Origin: Pseudomarimonas arenosa | Lineage (GTDB): Bacteria > Pseudomonadota > Gammaproteobacteria > Xanthomonadales > Xanthomonadaceae | Length of the DNA: 64,000 nt | NCBI RefSeq assembly: GCF_014841215.1 | Contig: NZ_JACYTR010000009.1 | Location: 1 to 64,000, forward strand | Reading direction: 5' to 3' | Part shown: positions 10,501-18,522 of the stretch, piece by piece | How positions within the stretch are numbered: position 1 is the first letter of the stretch | Layout of the letters: each line of letters begins with the position of its first letter | Notes under the pieces: model-generated | Database searches by the model: none | Told to the model about the DNA's origin: nothing | What the model saw: the letters and a program-made list of their open reading frames with translations, nothing else | Translations under genes and position numbers: made by a program

Positions 10501-10763
10501 CCGTCGAGTTCGGGCAAGGCCGAGCTCAGGGTCAGGGTTTGATCCGCAGGCAGGTTGATTGCATTGGCCCCGGCGCCGGCCGGGCAATCCGTGCTGCCGC
10601 TTTGGTCGCCGCTGGCGGTATTCAGAAGTGCCTCGCGCAACGAGCATTGACCATTGGTGTTCTGCTCATCAGCGGTGGTGGTAACGTCGATGATGACACC
10701 GGCGATGGCATTCGAGGCCAGTGCTTGCGACAAGGCAAGTGCGAGCAACTGCGGCTTAGGCAT
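7512..10763 (-). CDS. Secreted right-handed beta-helix protein with CSLREA and choice-of-anchor-Q-like domains (paralog 3)
   Basis: The product is a 1,083-residue exported protein of the second subfamily. The ATG at 10763 is preferred because an AGGGGA ribosome site lies 6 nt upstream; an in-frame TTG two codons earlier would abut that site. The signal peptide MPKPQLLALALSQALASNAIAG is followed by CSLREALLNTA near residue 40 and a second CSLREAVIAAN near 479. Beta-helix rungs of the SGNSAxxGGG type run through both halves. The choice-of-anchor-Q-like unit (DQRGRPRG...CDVGAVE) is followed by VFHDGFE at about 995 and an 86-residue tail ending TVQLRW. It shares its leader sequence and ribosome site with paralog 4, and was probably derived from it or vice versa. 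Ligand and role are unknown. Confidence 0.9.
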   Translation of the reverse strand: MPKPQLLALALSQALASNAIAGVIIDVTTTADEQNTNGQCSLREALLNTASGDQSGSTDCPAGAGANAINLPADQTLTLSSALPELDGFDALNGNNSTLTRAGGCNLDGNTDAGEFRLLTVAVGSTLSLASLSLTNGCADGGKGDGEGGGILAEGADLTLTDVTLSGNSAFTAGGGLSCKLTTSCGGVGVAFDNNRAGGKGGGLYIEQATGTLSGGRFSGNSAGANGGGLYLRGGFLSVAQTSFSGNAAAADGGAAMAELVAPGDRLNLDQSLLSGNTAIRGGGVFLRAYSTLSNSTLSGNSAAYGGGLYVDTSNGSLSLTDSSLVDNIASIANAQLRTTAESTINLIRSLLVSDGTTGCSVAGITNENSSSMTTDSSCVVSNVTLQSRSALQIGALADNGGPLYSHALGPASIAIDAAGLTCSGQDGRGYARPVDGNNDSNAYCDVGAFEFQNALQSGPNFVVNRVTDINDGQCTEGIDGCSLREAVIAANGNDDLSEITFDPDVFASSQTSTLTLGFISIVESATITGPGADLLTLDANDASFHFGVNIPGVGTATLSDLRLINGTSGSGGAISSFDSLFLSRMTLESNTAGNAGGALSAGGFGDVTISITDSRFINNNGGSGIGGGLTINTFGNTNILIDGSDFSGNSAFGGGALHVDADDGNVTISNSTITGNTATCAGGCGGGGIFIGGSVGTTTLQNLLISGNLTSSTGVRAFGGGLAVESYNGHVVQLLDSTVSENTVTNTSGPAFGGGIAVNGNASSFIVDRSTISGNAAEESGGGLDVTVLYGGSTSIRNSTVSGNRVDGSGGGMRTMVGNLSRVSVEGSTITGNIADNDTNGSGGGGGLSLNIDSANTVSLQGSVIAANQDLNAAAAPDIERNGRSLTLANSLIGDNAGSGLNEAPIGSPDLGFNLIGSAAGGGVIDPLLGPLADNGGASFTHLPADTSPLIDHFFVCSGSDQRGRPRGADADGEAGNDCDVGAVEVVNTVFHDGFEDGIITKRFEQRNLVLSRAEITARLGPTRSQALLMRAGTMKRNGDLVLVHGRRMGNQIQLQLNRYEHGEWTQGAWQTMHSETVQLRW

Positions 10764-10877
10764 GATCAATCCCCTGAACTGGCGACGTCGTTGAGCTGTG
10801 TGATCTCAATGGGCACCGGGAGCCCTGGCTGGATGATAGCCCAGTAAGGTTGGCATTGCCCCGCCATCGAAATGCCG

Positions 10878-11009
10878 ATTCATCCCGATGCACTCGCCCG
10901 TCATTGCCTGAGCGATCTTGCTATCAGTGTTCGTGTCGTCGATCGACTCGGGCAGGGTGCCCGTGTTGTCGTCATCGGCGCTGATAGCCTGCCTCGAATC
11001 CGCAGTGAT
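10878..11009 (-). pseudogene. Decayed N-terminal fragment of a fifth CSLREA beta-helix gene
   Basis: In one minus-strand frame this interval reads ITADSRQAISADDD, then TLPESIDDTNTDSK and MTGEC. It aligns with ITVDSNLDVSADDG, TLREAIENANTDSD and MGEC of paralog 2, and the DNA similarity runs the whole length (compare 7170-7300). The CSLREA core is destroyed: TLREAIENAN has become TLPESIDDTN, and the Cys is lost. No signal peptide and no downstream beta-helix remain. It lies in the 468-bp gap between paralogs 3 and 4, so a copy of the first subfamily once stood inside the array and was mostly deleted. Remaining parts of the gap (10764-10877 and 11010-11231) show no gene. A GGTGCGCC hairpin lies at 11160-11178. 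Confidence 0.75.
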
Positions 11010-11159
11010 GGCTGCGGTCGGCGATGAACAGCCCGCACTTCTCACGCAGTTCGTGGTGGGTCCTTCGAGACGCCGATGTGACACGTGCGGCGCACTGAGG
11101 GACGGCAAAAGTACAGTAGCCACCACGTCGATGCGCGGACGAATGGCGCAGGACGAGTC

Positions 11160-11178
11160 GGTGCGCCCAAGGCGCACC
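11160..11178. repeat. Short perfect hairpin GGTGCGCC-CAA-GGCGCACC
   Basis: Eight-base perfect arms with a 3-nt loop, near-identical to the hairpin at 3988-4006. Both sit just 3' of a beta-helix gene of the array or its relics, followed by CTATG-like sequence. It may be a member of a small genomic hairpin family. Confidence 0.6.
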
Positions 11179-11231
11179 CTATGGTTCAGTGCGCCAGCGC
11201 TGCGCGATGCACCCGGGCTCGCGGTATCTGG

Positions 11232-14200
11232 CTACCAGCGCAATTGTACAGTCTCGCTGCGCATGGTCTGCCAGGCGCCTTGAGTCCATTCGCCGTGCTC
11301 GTAGCGATTGAGCTGCAGCTGGATCTGGTCGCCAATCTGGCGTGCGTGCAATAACACCAAGTTACCGTTGCGCTTGGCGCTGCCGGCCCGCATCAGCAAG
11401 GCCTGCGAGCGTGCTGGGCCGAGCCGGGCGGCGATCTCCGCCCGATTCAACACGATGTTGCGCTGTTCGAAGCGCTTGGTGATTACACCGTTCTCAAAGC
11501 CATCGCGGAAGATGGTGTCGGCGAGTTCCACCGCACCTACATCGCAGTCGTTGCCGACTTCGCCGTCGGCATCGATGCCGCGGGTGCGGCCGAGTTGGTC
11601 GCTGCCGCTGCAGACGAAGTAGTGATCGATCAGCGGAGAGGCGTCAGCGGGCAAGTGGGTGAAGCTGGCACCACCGTTGTCGGCCAGAGGGTCAAGCATG
11701 GGGTCGATCACCCCGCCGCCTGCGGCCGAGCCGATCAGGTTGAAGCCAAGATTGGGGCTGCCGATCGGCGCTTCGATGAGGTCGGAGCCGGCGTTGTCAC
11801 CGATGATGCTGTTGTTAAGCACAAGGTTGCGCCCGTTGCGCTGGATGTCGGGCGCCGCGCCAGCGTTCAGGTCTTGGTTGGCCGCCACAACACTGCCTTG
11901 CAGCGACACCGTATTGACGCTGTCGATATCCAGGTACAGGCCGCCGCCGCCACCACTGGCGTTGTCGTCGTTGTCGGCGATGTTGGCGGTGACGGTGCTG
12001 CCCTCCAAGGTGACCCGAGCGAGCGTGCCAACCTTAGTGCTGAGTCCGGCGCCGAACCCATCCACCGAGTTGCCGGAAAGGGTGGAACTTCGAATGGTGG
12101 TGGAAGCGCTGCGACCGTTATAGAGGCTTGCGCCGCCACCGAAGCTGGTAGCTGAATTGCCGTCGATAGTGGTTCGCTCGATCAGGACGTTGCTTTCGTA
12201 TCCGTAGATGAACAGGCCACCGCCGCTGGAGGCATCGCTGTCGCTAGTGGCGCTATTGCCTGAGACTGTCGAGTCACTGAGGGTAAGCGTGCCGTAGAGC
12301 GAAATGAGGGCCAGTCCGCCACCATAGCTAGGCCCGCCGGTGGAATGTACTTGATTCCCCAGCACCTGCAGGCCCTGCAGGCTGGCATTGTTGTCTCCGG
12401 ATCGTAAGAAAATTCCCCCGCCGTTGGTATAAGAGCCGCTGGTGGCGGTGTTGGTATTGATAGTTAAACTGCTGAGACTGAGGCTCGATTCACTCGCAGT
12501 GATATAGAGCCCGCCGCCACTCGATGCTTGATTGCTGCTGAAGCTGCTGTTGCTGATATCAATGCTCGACGAGGTGTTGAAGATGCTGATATGGACAGCC
12601 CCGCCCGTCCCCTCGGCTTGGTTGGACACAAAGGTGCTGTCAGCGAACTGAATAATGGTCGGGCTAACACCGTTGGCCGCGACAGCGCCGCCGTTGTCGG
12701 TCGCCGTATTGCCCTCGAAGCGCATACGGCTGAGACTCAAACCCTCGTTCGAATTGATCGCGCCGCCGCTGGCGGCGCTGTTGCCGCCGATCAGACGCAG
12801 ATCGGACAGCGCGGCAGCAAAGAGGCCAGCGCCATTGATATTGAAGTGGCGCGAGGCTGAGTTGGCATCCAGGGTCAGGCGCTCGCTGCCCGGTCCGGTG
12901 AGGGTCACCGGCGTGCTGATCGTGATCTGGCCCAGGGTGAGGGTGCTGGTGAGGGTGCCGGCAAATACGTCGGGATCGAAACTGATGACGGAGTCGTCGC
13001 CATTGCCATTGGCCGCGATCACTGCCTCGCGCAGCGAGCAGCCATCCAGACCATCAGTGCACTGGCCATCATTGATATCGCTGAGGCGATTGACCACGAA
13101 ATCGGGCCCGGCTTGCGCGGCGTTCTCGAATTCGAAGGCGCCGATATCGCACAGCGCCGTGCTGTCATTGTTGCCGTCAATCGGGCGCGCGACATCGCGG
13201 GCATCCACGCCAAGGCAGCTGGTATCGCCAGCATCGATGGCTGCCGAGCTGGGCCCCAGTGCATGGGTAAGCCGTGAGCTTCCGTTGTCGGCCAAGGGGC
13301 CCAGTGCCAGGGCGCTGCGATCGACCAGATCGATGCCGCTGCGTTGGCAGGAATCATCGGTGGTGAGATTGTGGCTGCCGCTGAGCAAGGTCAGCGCGCC
13401 GGCACAGTTGTCGCTTTCAAGACCGACCAGCAAGCTATGACTGATCGAGGCGCTCGATTCGCTGCTCATGAACAGCTGATCGCCGCTGCCTGCGCCGTTG
13501 TCGATCAGACTGCTGTCACGCAGGGTCAGGCTGGCGCTGGCATTGTCCAGGTACAGGGCGCCGCCATTGCCGCTCGCGCTGTTGGAACTGAATGTAGTGA
13601 TATCGACGCGGATGTCGCCGCTAAGGAAAGCAGCACCACCATTCACAGCGGTGTTGGCGACAAAAACGCCGCGATCGATGAACAGTTCGTCATAGGTGCC
13701 CGGCCCGTCGAACCAGACCGCGCCACCGTTGCCGCCGCTGACATTGGCCGAAAGATAGGCGAAATTGAGCGAACGGCTGCCGCCCTGATGATGCAAGGCG
13801 CCGCCGTGGGAACTGGCGGTGTTGCTGAGAAAGCGACTGGTGAACGAATTGCCGTTCGCCCCATCGGTGTAGATCGCGCCGCCCAGGGTGGCAACATTGC
13901 CCTGAAACAGGCTGTCGTTGGCGCTGCAACTGTGCAGGCCGTTCGACCGGCAGGCCAGCGCGCCGCCGCCGCCGATCGCCGAGTTGTTGCTCAAAGTGCT
14001 GCTGCTAAGGGTCAGTTGGCCATAGCCGACATAGACGGCGCCGCCCTCGCCGGCACTCAGGCTGCCGTCGGCACAGCCGTTGCTCAAGGTGATCTGGCTC
14101 AGCACCAGGTTTTCGCCTGGGCCAACCGTCAACAGCCGAAACTCACCCGCATCCGTTGTGCCGTCAAGATTACAGCCGCCGCCGCGGGTGATGGTGCTGT

Positions 14201-14489
14201 TGTTGCCATTCAGGCTAAAGAAGCCTTGCAGATCTGGCAGGGCTGAATTGAGCGTTATGGTCTGGTCGGCCGGCAGGGCAATGGTATCCACGCCCGCGCC
14301 GGTCGGGCAGTCGGTACTGCCTGACTGGTCGTCACTGGCGGCATTGATCAAGGCCTCGCGCAGCGAGCACGCGGTATTGACGTTCTGTTCGTCGGCTTCG
14401 GTGGTGACGGTGATCGTCGTGCCGCCGGCGAGAGCTTGGGAAACCAGTGCGTGCGACAAGGCAATGGCAAGCGAATGTGGCTTGGGCAT
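11232..14489 (-). CDS. Secreted right-handed beta-helix protein with CSLREA and choice-of-anchor-Q-like domains (paralog 4)
   Basis: The product is a 1,085-residue exported protein. The ATG at 14489 has an AGGGGA site 6 nt upstream, as in paralog 3, and begins the signal peptide MPKPHSLAIALSHALVSQALAG; an upstream ATG at 14612 would add 41 residues without signal character. CSLREALINAA lies near residue 41 and CSLREAVIAAN near 482. The choice-of-anchor-like unit (DQLGRTRG...CDVGAVE) precedes IFRDGFE at about 997. The 86-residue tail (KRFEQRN...RYEHGEWTQGAW...TVQLRW) is almost identical to that of paralog 3, whereas the beta-helix rungs have diverged more. This is the first gene of the minus-strand array. 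Role unknown. Confidence 0.9.
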   Translation of the reverse strand: MPKPHSLAIALSHALVSQALAGGTTITVTTEADEQNVNTACSLREALINAASDDQSGSTDCPTGAGVDTIALPADQTITLNSALPDLQGFFSLNGNNSTITRGGGCNLDGTTDAGEFRLLTVGPGENLVLSQITLSNGCADGSLSAGEGGAVYVGYGQLTLSSSTLSNNSAIGGGGALACRSNGLHSCSANDSLFQGNVATLGGAIYTDGANGNSFTSRFLSNTASSHGGALHHQGGSRSLNFAYLSANVSGGNGGAVWFDGPGTYDELFIDRGVFVANTAVNGGAAFLSGDIRVDITTFSSNSASGNGGALYLDNASASLTLRDSSLIDNGAGSGDQLFMSSESSASISHSLLVGLESDNCAGALTLLSGSHNLTTDDSCQRSGIDLVDRSALALGPLADNGSSRLTHALGPSSAAIDAGDTSCLGVDARDVARPIDGNNDSTALCDIGAFEFENAAQAGPDFVVNRLSDINDGQCTDGLDGCSLREAVIAANGNGDDSVISFDPDVFAGTLTSTLTLGQITISTPVTLTGPGSERLTLDANSASRHFNINGAGLFAAALSDLRLIGGNSAASGGAINSNEGLSLSRMRFEGNTATDNGGAVAANGVSPTIIQFADSTFVSNQAEGTGGAVHISIFNTSSSIDISNSSFSSNQASSGGGLYITASESSLSLSSLTINTNTATSGSYTNGGGIFLRSGDNNASLQGLQVLGNQVHSTGGPSYGGGLALISLYGTLTLSDSTVSGNSATSDSDASSGGGLFIYGYESNVLIERTTIDGNSATSFGGGASLYNGRSASTTIRSSTLSGNSVDGFGAGLSTKVGTLARVTLEGSTVTANIADNDDNASGGGGGLYLDIDSVNTVSLQGSVVAANQDLNAGAAPDIQRNGRNLVLNNSIIGDNAGSDLIEAPIGSPNLGFNLIGSAAGGGVIDPMLDPLADNGGASFTHLPADASPLIDHYFVCSGSDQLGRTRGIDADGEVGNDCDVGAVELADTIFRDGFENGVITKRFEQRNIVLNRAEIAARLGPARSQALLMRAGSAKRNGNLVLLHARQIGDQIQLQLNRYEHGEWTQGAWQTMRSETVQLRW

Positions 14490-14868
14490 GATCGATCCCC
14501 TGAGCTGGCGACGTAGCGCGGACGAGACGGCGCCCTGCAGTGGCCGAGAAAGCGGGCGCTTGGATCCCCAGGCCCGATGATAGCCGAGCTGTGACCGCTG
14601 AGGCCGCGCCAACCGTCAAGCCGCTCAATCGACTTTCACTTGGTCTCCAACCCGCTATCCCTATCCTTGCCAGGTTGCCGCAAGGTGCAAGGCTGCGTGA
14701 AGCGCCAAACCGGCGTAAGCTCGCCACACAGGATGCGATCGGGCGGGAGCTGGTCGCGAGTGTCGCCAAGACACGGCAATGGATGCGTTCGCCAAGTTTG
14801 CGCTCGGGTTGCAGCCTGCATGGCTTGGCCCTGGGCGTCGTGTTTCATCACCGAAGGGGATCAGGTCA
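14490..14868. other. Divergent intergenic region, promoters expected
   Basis: This 379-bp region separates the outward-reading beta-helix array (minus) from the IPTL-like protein gene (plus). I see no additional gene. It must contain the promoters for both directions, but I cannot assign -10/-35 boxes with confidence. The AGGGGA site for the minus gene and an AAGGGGATCAGG site for the plus gene mark its two ends. Confidence 0.5.
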
Positions 14869-15852
14869 ATGATGTTGAGAACGATGGCGTTGGGTGCGGT
14901 TCTGCTGGGCGCAAGTTCGGTTGTTCAGGCGGGTCTGCCGAGTTGTTCGGCCACCACCGCGTTCACCGGCAGCAATACCCAGATGGGACGAATTTTCCGC
15001 GATGCGATTCCGAGCTCCTGCCCGAGCAAGGCCTATCCGGGCATCTTCAATCCAGGCACGACCTACAACTACGAAGCATTCACCTTCACCAACAGCGGCG
15101 GCACTGCGCAGTGCGTGACGGTGAACTTTGATCCCAATCCCGACAATAATCTGGCCACCGATTGCGACACCAATGCGCATGCCTCGCTCTATGTGGGCAG
15201 CTACGACCCGACGAATCAGTCGGCCAACTATGTTGGCGACGTCGGCTCCAGCATCACCGATTCGTTCAGCGCCGAAGTGCCGGCAATGAGCAGCCTGATC
15301 CTGGTCGTCACCAATACCTCTGCACAGGAAATCTGCAATTTCGCCTACGAAATGCAGAATATCCCCTGCGCCGTGGTCGGTACTCCGCCGCTGTTCAGCG
15401 TCGCGGTATCGCCATCGCCGCTGCCGGCCAATGTGGTCGGTACGGTGACTTTCACCATCAACAACAGTGCCAATGGCGTACCGGCCAACAGCCTGGCCTT
15501 CAGCAACACCTTCCCGACTGGTATGACCCTGAGTGCCCAGCCGAATGGCAACAGCAGCTGCGGTGGCACGGTGACGGCGGCGGCCGGTGGCACTACCTTG
15601 AGCCTGACCGGTGGTACGGTCGCGGCGGGTGCCAGCTGCACCGTCAGCGCCAACGTCGTGGCCACCACGGCGGGCATCCTGTCGATCAGCTCCGGCGATC
15701 TGACTTCCAACCTCGGCAATAGCGGGCCGGCGGCCGGCACGGTTTCGGTTGGATCCTCGGCAGCGGTGATTCCGACCATGAATGGCTTTGGTCTCGCCAT
15801 CCTGACCCTGCTGATGGGTTTCACCGTGGTGCTGGTCTCGCGTCGCAGCTGA
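14869..15852 (+). CDS. Exported surface protein with a C-terminal IPTL-like sorting signal
   Basis: The product has 327 residues. The start is the first ATG of a tandem ATGATG, preceded by AAGGGGATCAGG; an in-frame ATG at 14779 would place 30 odd residues before the signal. The signal peptide MMLRTMALGAVLLGASSVVQAG ends near 22. Residues 25-180 form a Cys-containing domain I do not recognise. Residues about 190-290 look like a DUF11/conserved-repeat type immunoglobulin-like fold. The C-terminus starts with IPTMNGFG, continues as a hydrophobic helix and ends in VSRRS, which is the plan of IPTL-CTERM signals (IPT, membrane helix, basic end). It is thus expected to be processed or anchored by an exosortase/archaeosortase-like or related system. 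No sorting enzyme is visible in the window. Confidence 0.85.
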   Translation: MMLRTMALGAVLLGASSVVQAGLPSCSATTAFTGSNTQMGRIFRDAIPSSCPSKAYPGIFNPGTTYNYEAFTFTNSGGTAQCVTVNFDPNPDNNLATDCDTNAHASLYVGSYDPTNQSANYVGDVGSSITDSFSAEVPAMSSLILVVTNTSAQEICNFAYEMQNIPCAVVGTPPLFSVAVSPSPLPANVVGTVTFTINNSANGVPANSLAFSNTFPTGMTLSAQPNGNSSCGGTVTAAAGGTTLSLTGGTVAAGASCTVSANVVATTAGILSISSGDLTSNLGNSGPAAGTVSVGSSAAVIPTMNGFGLAILTLLMGFTVVLVSRRS

Positions 15853-15874
15853 TCGACACGTTCAGGCTGAAAGG

Positions 15875-15898
15875 GAAGCCCCGCCTCGGCGGGGCTTC
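15875..15898. terminator. Bidirectional Rho-independent-type terminator between convergent genes
   Basis: GAAGCCCCGCC-TC-GGCGGGGCTTC forms a perfect 11-bp, GC-rich stem with a 2-nt loop, followed by TTCGT. It lies 22 bp after the plus-strand IPTL-like gene and 7 bp beyond the end of the minus-strand metalloprotease gene, so it can serve both. Confidence 0.85.
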
Positions 15899-15905
15899 TT
15901 CGTAC

Positions 15906-17246
15906 TCAGCCCTCAAATCCGCTGTAGAACACCTGATCGGCAGGGGCAGCATTGCCCACCGTCACCGACTGGCTGACGACCGAGGCATCAAAGCCGGCAT
16001 TGCCCAGGTACAAGGCGCTCAGTGTTTGCGTGCCGGTGGAACTTGGGGTGATGGAGCAGCTGCCGGTGCTGGTATCGGTGTCGCTGGCGCTGAGCGTGCC
16101 GGTGCAGGTCTGATTGCCGAGCTGCACTTCGAAATTGCCGTCGGGGGTGCCGGTCATGCCGCCGAACAGGCGATCGACGAAGACGGTCATGGTATTGCTG
16201 GTGCCGGTCGCCGGTGGGCTGGGATTGGTGCTGACGCTGATCTGGGTGTTCTCGGTGGGGCTGAAGTACCAGTCGGTGTCGCGATCCAGGCTCACGGTCG
16301 CCACGGTGATGCGCAGATGTGAGCTGTTGATCGTCGTCGCGCCAAACGAGCAGTAGGCGAAATCACCGTCGGGGTTGAAGTTGATCTGAATATCGCAGGC
16401 GTTGTCCGAGGAGACCTGGCCGATGTAGTTCAGGCTGAGGGTGTAGTCGTCGCCCGTGCCCTGTGTTTCGTCGACACCGGCCATGCCGATGCGCAGAGTG
16501 GACTGATCTTCGGGGGTGATTCTGCGCTGCGCTTCGTTGTTGAATTGGCCCTGCTGCATCACTGACTCGGTATTCGGGTAGCCGAGTGCATTCAACACAT
16601 CGCGATCGCCGTTGGCGGCATAGCTGTGCCCCATTGGCAGATCGCTCAATGAGACCGAGAAGGTGCTGGGATCGATGATGCTGGGAAAGGCCATCGGGTC
16701 ATTGTTGCCCTTGCGGAACCAGAACCGATTGACGTCGTCCCCGCGCACATCATCGGACGAACCTTTCAGCGTGTCGGTGCCAGCGTCCAAGTCGAAAACG
16801 GTGTTCACGCCGACCCGGGCCTGGGTGTAGTTGCGATCAGCGCTGGGCAGGCCTGATTCGGTGGCCAGATTGGGGTGGGCCAGGCCGACGCAATGGCCGA
16901 TCTCATGCGCCAGGGTTGACTCGTAGTCGATCTGCGGGAAGACCGTGACGTCGTTGTTGCCGAATGGCAGGCTGAGGTTGCCGGTCACTGCGCGCTGACG
17001 ATTCCAGGTTCTGACCGCCTTCTGCACGGTAGCTTCGACGGTCGCTGCGCTGACCCCGGTCGGCAGCACCCGGGTATCCAGACAGACGGTGTTATTGACG
17101 TTGCCTCCGCTGCCGGTATAGCCCTTCGGGTGCATCACTGCCGTGATCGGAAAGCCGGTATTGCTGCTGGCGGTGAATGCGCCGCCCAGCGCGGAGCCGG
17201 CACTCAGGCACAGGGCAACCGCGATACAAACTCGCAGAGAGTTCAT
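15906..17246 (-). CDS. Secreted metzincin-type zinc metalloprotease with Ig-like domain and C-terminal GFE motif
   Basis: The product is a 446-residue exported protease. A signal peptide (MNSLRVCIAVALCLSAGSALGG) covers the first ~22 residues. The zinc site HEIGHCVGLAH (His114, Glu115, His118, His124) fits the metzincin signature HExxHxxGxxH, and SVMQQ near residue 225 is a plausible Met-turn. Residues about 335-430 resemble a bacterial Ig-like repeat domain (NPSPPATGTS...LGNAGFDASVVSQSVTVG). The chain ends VFYSGFEG, the GFE motif also found in six other secreted proteins here. The gene overlaps the upstream 202-residue protein gene by 4 nt (ATGA), so the two are translationally coupled. Matrixin-like (M10) is my best family guess; the natural substrate is unknown. 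Confidence 0.87.
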   Translation of the reverse strand: MNSLRVCIAVALCLSAGSALGGAFTASSNTGFPITAVMHPKGYTGSGGNVNNTVCLDTRVLPTGVSAATVEATVQKAVRTWNRQRAVTGNLSLPFGNNDVTVFPQIDYESTLAHEIGHCVGLAHPNLATESGLPSADRNYTQARVGVNTVFDLDAGTDTLKGSSDDVRGDDVNRFWFRKGNNDPMAFPSIIDPSTFSVSLSDLPMGHSYAANGDRDVLNALGYPNTESVMQQGQFNNEAQRRITPEDQSTLRIGMAGVDETQGTGDDYTLSLNYIGQVSSDNACDIQINFNPDGDFAYCSFGATTINSSHLRITVATVSLDRDTDWYFSPTENTQISVSTNPSPPATGTSNTMTVFVDRLFGGMTGTPDGNFEVQLGNQTCTGTLSASDTDTSTGSCSITPSSTGTQTLSALYLGNAGFDASVVSQSVTVGNAAPADQVFYSGFEG

Positions 17247-17851
17247 GGCGTCACCTCCGCAATCTTCTGCTTGCGCGGGTCGGCGGCGATGCTGCGCAGT
17301 GAGCGAATCGACTCAACCAGACGCTGCAGTCCCTGCATGCCCTCGGGCCGCAAGCCTTTCTGTTGCAGTGCCACTTGGCGCAGCTTCAGTTCGCCAGCCG
17401 GCGTGGCCCACTCGATAAGGTTGCTGCGCTCGTCCTCGACCACCTGCAGACGGTACAGATTCGCCCCTTCCATTGAAAACCAGCTGTACTCGCCACTCCG
17501 CTTGGCCAAGTCGCGATCCGCTTGCTGCAGGGCTTCGCGTTCACGGCTGGTGTCGAATTGCAGCAGCTGGTTCTGGCTCACTATGCCACGCAGCTGATCG
17601 AGTTCCTTGGCGTCCAGCTGCCGCTGGTAGACCCCGGACTGCCGTTGCCAATACGGATAGTGACTCAGCACACAGCCGTTGGCGTCGACTTCGATCCACT
17701 CGCCGATCGGGTTGCCGGCGATTTCGCTGGCGACGATTTCCAGCTTCAGCCACGCCGGGCCGTCGCAGGCGGCGAAGGAGGGGGCGGCTACGGCAAACAA
17801 AAGCAGGCCGAGCGCGGCGCTGCGCGCGGTGAGGGGCGATTTCGCTTTCAC
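17243..17851 (-). CDS. Small exported protein translationally coupled to the metalloprotease
   Basis: The product has 202 residues. A signal peptide (MKAKSPLTARSAALGLLLFAVAAPSFA, cleavage before ACDGPAW) indicates export. The mature part is about 175 residues with only two cysteines early on (CDG and NGC, possible disulfide) and a charged, helix-prone C-terminal half. I recognise no family. Its stop overlaps the start of the metalloprotease gene (ATGA), which suggests a functional partner, for example an inhibitor or folding helper, but this is only inference from gene order. The promoter must lie in 17852-18066, shared with the divergent acetyltransferase gene. Confidence 0.75.
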   Translation of the reverse strand: MKAKSPLTARSAALGLLLFAVAAPSFAACDGPAWLKLEIVASEIAGNPIGEWIEVDANGCVLSHYPYWQRQSGVYQRQLDAKELDQLRGIVSQNQLLQFDTSREREALQQADRDLAKRSGEYSWFSMEGANLYRLQVVEDERSNLIEWATPAGELKLRQVALQQKGLRPEGMQGLQRLVESIRSLRSIAADPRKQKIAEVTP

Positions 17852-18066
17852 TGCTAACTCCTGTTCGGTAGTTGGTCATGGGAAGCGGAGCGAGCGTCTA
17901 TGGCCAATATACTCGTGCCAGATTCGATTGCCAGTTTTTGGCTTCCGCAGCTGGCGCGGGGATGGATGCAGCGACGCCCGCCGTGCTTGTCTGGTTGGCT
18001 CAGAGGGGATATTGCCAGCCGGGCAGTGGGTGCCGATGATGCGCGCAGTCGACCCGAGGTCAGCCC

Positions 18067-18522
18067 ATGGCGAGCGCAGCAGTGCATATCGATAGCGATC
18101 GAGATCGACTCGATCGCGCCATGATTCATCGGTTTCTCAGTGAGCAAAGCTATTGGGCAGCCGGAATCTCGCGCGACCTGGTCGACAGGTCAATTGATCA
18201 TGCCCTGTGCTTTGGCGCCTACGTTGAAGCGCAGCAGGTCGGCTTTGCCCGCGTGGTTACCGACTATGCCACCTTTGGTTATCTGGCCGATGTGTTTGTG
18301 TTGCCGGCGTTTCGCGGTGGCGGCATTGCACGACGCTTGATTGCGGCGGCAATGGCGCATCCCGATGTGGCGAATTTGCGCCGGATCATGCTGGCCACCC
18401 GCGATGCCCATGCCTTGTACACATCGTTTGGTTTTCAGTCGGTGACTGATGCGCGGCCCTTGATGCAGATTCACCGGCCGGAGATCTATCGAAAGGGCCG
18501 GTCGGGCGAATCGATCAGCTGA
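18067..18522 (+). CDS. GNAT-family N-acetyltransferase
   Basis: The product is a 151-residue single-domain acetyl-CoA-dependent acyltransferase. Motif A is visible as LADVFVLPAFRGGGIARRLI (acetyl-CoA pyrophosphate loop RGGGIA), with ATRDAHALYTSFGF as motif B near the C-terminus. The ATG at 18067 is chosen because residues 8-25 (IDSDRDRLDRAMIHRFLSEQ) belong to the family N-terminus; a start at Met19 would cut it. The gene is monocistronic and its end overlaps the convergent chorismatase gene by 8 nt. The acceptor substrate cannot be predicted. Confidence 0.9.
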   Translation: MASAAVHIDSDRDRLDRAMIHRFLSEQSYWAAGISRDLVDRSIDHALCFGAYVEAQQVGFARVVTDYATFGYLADVFVLPAFRGGGIARRLIAAAMAHPDVANLRRIMLATRDAHALYTSFGFQSVTDARPLMQIHRPEIYRKGRSGESIS

